DNA from: Cavia porcellus
Lineage: Eukaryota; Chordata; Mammalia; Rodentia; Caviidae
Direction of reading: 5' to 3'
NCBI RefSeq assembly: GCF_034190915.1
Contig: NW_026947506.1
Coordinates: 31,289,748 to 31,353,747 of the forward strand
DNA length: 64,000 bases
Shown here: piece after piece, positions 60,172 through 64,000 of the stretch
Layout: each line of letters starts with the position of its first letter
How positions within the stretch are numbered: the stretch's first letter is position 1
Position numbers and translations under genes: made by a program
Notes under the pieces: model-generated
Databases searched by the model: none
Told to the model about the DNA's origin: nothing
What the model saw: only the letters and a program-made list of their open reading frames with translations

Positions 60172-62391
60172 AGGGGCAGCTGGCCCTCTGGGCTGCAGCT
60201 TTCTTGCTGTCAGGTGAAGAAGCCCAGCACTTACAGCTGCTCATGAAAACCTGGGACAGGCAAGGAGCTGTGTCCAGTGGGCAAGAAAAAGAGGGCAAGG
60301 CAGGAAAGGGAGCCAGATCTGCAGTGGTCTGAGGCCTGGGAAAGGCAGCAAGAGGCCATCGCCCTTTATCACTGCCCAGCCTGCAGGATAAGGCTCAGAT
60401 ACCAAGATATCAGGAGTCTTCCAGCTCCAATTCTACCTGTAAGCCAGGGGCAAGAGGCTAGGGAACCTGTGGTCTGTGTGGCAAGTGTATAATCATTCCC
60501 AGGATTAAACTCTGCAAGTTTAGCTTGCTATCATGAGACAGGAATAGGGAGGGGTTCCAGGTAAAAGAAAACAGGGCCAGTTTAAACAGGGACCCCCTCA
60601 GAGGGTTGGACAGAGACTGTTACCTCCAATGCTAAGACCCATCAGGAAGGTCTCTCTCCAGCAAAGTCCCCAAGGAACCATTAAAAAGGATACTCGGGGC
60701 TCCTCAACCACATCTATACCTCTCAGACTCTGTCCTCCCAACCACAGCCCCTCAAGTGACTGCAGGTCCACAGACTCACCCAGAGCAGCCCAGAGAGTCA
60801 CCTATAGGCCAGGGTCTTTTCTAGAAGTGAATAAAAGTTAGCAAGAGTAAACATGAGATTATCTGGACTCAGCAGAGGACAGGCCTCCAAACTGCCCACC
60901 CTGAGGCATAGAGAAAAGAACCCTTGAGGACAGCTGCCCTGCTAAGCCGGCACGGCCACCACAAGGAGAGAACAAAAAGGTCACCCTGCTCCCACTGCTC
61001 CACTCAGCCCTCGCTGCAGCTGCCACAGGCCATCCGTGGCACATCTTGCCTAGAGCCCACAAACCCTATCTTACTAATCGTTTTCAAATGGGAGAGGGAT
61101 AAAAGGTATTTTGTTTTGATTTCATCCTATTCCCTAAAATTGCTTTTCATCCCGGAAAGTTTTCCTCCCATGACCCAGTTCCAGCTATCCTCTTAGTCTC
61201 CCGTTACTGGATTTCCACTAACTCTGCAGATGTCACCTTCCCCCAGCACAAGGGTGTGTCCTTCCTAGTGGACACAACAGGGTATCAGCCCAGAAAGGGC
61301 CAGTGACCACTTTGGAACAGAAAAGCCAGGTCCTCAGGTGAGGATCGTGCTTGCTGTGGGAGGGAGGGGCCACTGCCACATGGAAACCTGGGTCAGAACC
61401 ACAGATGGGCATGGGCACTGCCCTCTTCTCAGCGGGTCACCAACACTGGGTGGGAGCAGACAGATGCATTTTAACAAGATATAGGTAAGGCTGGGGGTGA
61501 ACTTGGGCAGTCTGTATGAACCTGGCTGCAAATATTAGCACATTGTGTCCTCCCTCGCCATGCCAGGAGGGCCAGTGCTCAGGGCCATACCCATGCCTGC
61601 CATAAGTGGGCTCCAAGATCGGCACCGAACACCAGCTCCAGAGGCAGTCACATGGCTGCAGGGACCAGGGGCAACCCAGCTGAATGCACAATGCGTCCCT
61701 GCCCTGTGACCCAGATGCAGAAGCAGAGCTATCGTCACGGCAAGGGGCTGCGGAAGCAGGACACAGTACAGCCACATCCTGCCCCACAGCATAGCTTAAC
61801 TGGGCTTGATGGCCAGGTTCAGCACATGGCACACATGACAGCAACCATTTACAGAAAGCAGCATGGGAAGGAAGAAAGGACCACAAAGAATGTATTGGTG
61901 GGGTGCAGAGGAAGGAAGGGTGGCAGCCATGGGCACCGTGGCAGCGGGAGTAGGAGTCAGAGTGAGGTGTGAAAAGGGAGAGAGGGCATGGCTGCCAAAC
62001 ATCGCACTCGACACCAGTGTGCCAGGGGAGGCAGCCACACAGGCTACATGGAGCAAAACAGCATGGCTCAGACACAGAATCCTAGCTACAGCATGATCCC
62101 AGGACAAGCTCTCCCAGGGATGGCCACTGTCTCTGAGCTAGACAAGACTTCTATTTAGCGATGGGTCACAGACCAACACAGAGACACTCACTGATCACAG
62201 GGACCACTCCAGATTTCTAAATCACCAACCTGTGGGTTTCAGCAGGACTCTAACAAGCCCAGTGCATTTCCAGTCTGTGCCCTGAGTGTTCTGTCTATAC
62301 CAAGGGGCCAGATACAACAGCGGTCCAGAGATCCATGGCTTCATAGTGGATCGCGTGGGACGTGACTCATCTTCCTACAAATGAAGAAGTA

Positions 62392-62392
<1 letters not shown>

Positions 62393-62426
<34 letters not shown>

Positions 62427-62452
62427 ACACGCGCGCACGCGCTGCCTGGGCT
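62393..62452. repeat. (CA)n followed by CG-rich alternating tract
   Basis: About 16 CA units run into cccacacgcgcgcacgcgc. It is strictly alternating over most of its length and therefore prone to Z-DNA. Confidence 0.95.
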
Positions 62453-62639
62453 ACACAGTGTGTCCTGAACATAAGCACCCTTGTTAGCTTCACTCAGAGT
62501 CTAGCAATCTCCAGCTCAGGACCCTCCACAGGCCACAGGCCACAGGCTGAACAGCAAGGCTCCCAAACAAAGCTGAGACTATTGACTATCTGGCCCTTTG
62601 TAGAAACCTTTGCTAACTCCTGTTCTAATGATTATGTAT

Positions 62640-63115
62640 TCTTTTTTTTTTTTTTTTTTGAGTTTTCTAGATACTAGATTTAAAGTATAACTAAGTACAT
62701 TTTAGAAGTTAACTCAACTTGTTCTCAGTATTTTCACTGTGGTTATAACTGCATCAATCTCATTCTTACCTAACAAATTATAATTCTGACATCCACACTT
62801 TTTCTTAATATACAAAGAAGTATGCATAGATACACACTTATTTGCGACAAAATTTTAGAATTTCTCAGTCCTGATTTAATTGTAAAAATATTAGTGGATA
62901 TCATCTACATACACAAAAACTTTTGTGGAAAAGTAAAAAAGCATTAGATATCACAAAACAGAATCTGCAAAGGACTCTAACTCATGACATGTTTGTGCCC
63001 ACAGGATAGACCATAAAACTGGCATGTGTTAGGTACAAGTATGGACCCCATGATGAACCATGAGGAACTAATCATTATGTACCACAAACCTGTGCTAATA
63101 AAATGTTTTTAAAGG
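62640..63115. other. AT-rich stretch with T18 run, unassigned
   Basis: A T18 run (62642-62659) is followed by about 450 bp of AT-rich sequence ending ctgtgctaataaaatgtttt. It could be a decayed L1 3' UTR (orientation unclear), but I cannot align it confidently. Confidence 0.35.
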
Positions 63116-63160
63116 AAGGCTCCCAAATGTAAACAGTCAAGAGAAAATCTTGTCACACCA

Positions 63161-63192
63161 TCTGCACGGGGAAGCAAACTTCCCCGTGCAGA
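63161..63192. repeat. Perfect hairpin, 14-bp arms and 4-base loop
   Basis: tctgcacggggaag and cttccccgtgcaga flank caaa. All 14 pairs are Watson-Crick and include one CpG per arm. It is too short for a canonical microRNA precursor. Confidence 0.93.
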
Positions 63193-64000
63193 ATAAACAT
63201 GTGGGCGCTGGTTTCACACCAGGGGTAGGGGTACAGCATGATGAGAAACACAAAGCAAAAACTGGGCATCCTTTCCTGCCGCATACTGCTGGCCAAGAAT
63301 CTGAGCCACTCCTAGTCCTCCGTTTGCTGAGGCGAAGGCGGGTGCCACGGTGCCAATCCCACATGTCTGAGCCCCTGCCAGAGGAAACTCACATCACGTG
63401 ACCCTGGACTGGACAGGAGAATCACAGAAGATGCAATCACTGGGGATCTGAATATTTCCTTCGGTGCCAGATCTGGGATACTCAACAGTTAAGAAGGAGG
63501 AATCCTCTTATTGAGATTCTGAGTGGCCCAGACTCCAGACACTCTGGGAAAAGATGCAGGTGGAAGCTAACATCATTTCAGTTCTCCTGTCAGAGAATCA
63601 GATATACTGTAATCTGCTTTTCCCTATGGTAAGAGGCCTCGCAGAGCCAGCCCTCAGCAAAGAGCTCAGGGCTCAGACTCTTTAGTGGAGGAGCAGCTGC
63701 TGGACTGGTCTGCAGAAGCAGTGAAGAAGCAAGATGGCCAGGCTTCGTGGAAGCAGGAGGTACCTGAGGGTGGCTTGGAGATAGGTCCCACTCAACCAAC
63801 TAGAGAGGTGTTCCCAGCCAATAGGGATGCTCACCAGGCGACGGGACAGACCCACTCAGAACCAGAAGAGACACAAGCTTTGGGAAGCCCAGTTCACTCA
63901 GGGTACAGCAAAAACAAGAAACGTGGCTGAGAGGAAGGCGACCCTAGCAGGCAAAGTACAGCACACACTGACTCTCCCTCCCATGGCACCTGTACTTGTG

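Larger units (their letters stand above)
21935..64000 (-). other. MAD1L1: Large MAD1L1 intron, 5' end outside window
   Basis: All sequence to the right of the acceptor at 21935 is interpreted as one intron of at least 42 kb. The MAD1 segment expected just upstream (ending near KRVLLLTK in human, from memory) was looked for on the minus strand and not found. A large central intron suits MAD1L1, whose human orthologue is one of the larger genes on 7p22. The contents are listed separately. The parts in which I see nothing definite include 21935-23020, 24340-24989, 38727-39252, 40195-43308, 43607-46090, 47455-50167, 52830-54110, 54480-56040 and 59000-62390. Confidence 0.7.

Noticed and set aside
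63161..63192. microRNA precursor
   Set aside because: The stem is 14 bp and does not extend with a plausible 20-24 bp duplex; too short for Drosha/Dicer processing.
21935..64000. Further MAD1L1 exons upstream of residue 407
   Set aside because: I searched the minus strand for the expected preceding peptide and for splice-flanked matches and found none.

Overview
The window is mammalian nuclear DNA, almost entirely intron, and very probably from a rodent outside the mouse/rat family. Two lines of evidence support this. (1) Two short, cleanly spliced minus-strand exons encode part of the spindle-checkpoint coiled-coil protein MAD1 (gene MAD1L1). (2) The interspersed repeats are rodent-type: B1 SINEs with an internal duplicated arm, B1 fused to an ID-like unit (dimeric B1-dID), free ID SINEs derived from a tRNA-like RNA, and MaLR-like LTRs. 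I cannot name the genus from sequence alone.

Layout. 1-11942 is part of the intron downstream (in gene direction) of the exon at 11943-11999. 12000-21793 is a complete 9.8-kb intron. 21794-21934 is the upstream exon. 21935-64000 is at least 42 kb of one further intron, because I found no third exon. The intronic DNA has two characters. 1-23.7 kb and about 40-64 kb are moderately GC-rich and repeat-poor. 24.9-40.2 kb is AT-rich and packed with decayed L1 (mostly on the plus strand, antisense to MAD1L1), B1-type SINEs and MaLR-like LTRs. Further L1 fragments lie at 2.85-5.1, 13.3-13.7, 46.9-47.3 and 50.9-52.3 kb. The other ORFs longer than 60 codons are, as far as I can tell, chance frames or the remains of L1 ORFs.

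The most interesting material is non-coding. Several repeat-free, AT-rich blocks (8.66-9.0, 16.35-16.68, 19.97-20.07, 23.74-24.33, 54.11-54.47, 56.04-56.27, 57.78-57.95, 58.24-58.34 and 58.8-59.0 kb) contain many homeodomain/POU-type words and retained CpGs. They look like conserved non-coding elements or developmental enhancers carried in MAD1L1 introns. Other points are a 170-bp segment present twice 1.35 kb apart, one copy inserted inside an ID SINE that itself sits inside an L1; an L1 fossil with the structure expected from twin-priming inversion; a perfect 14-bp-arm hairpin; and candidate CTCF sites.

I see no new protein system, no CRISPR array and no operon, and I do not claim one. Conservation claims are inference: no alignment was possible here, and MAD1 comparisons rely on memory of the human protein.
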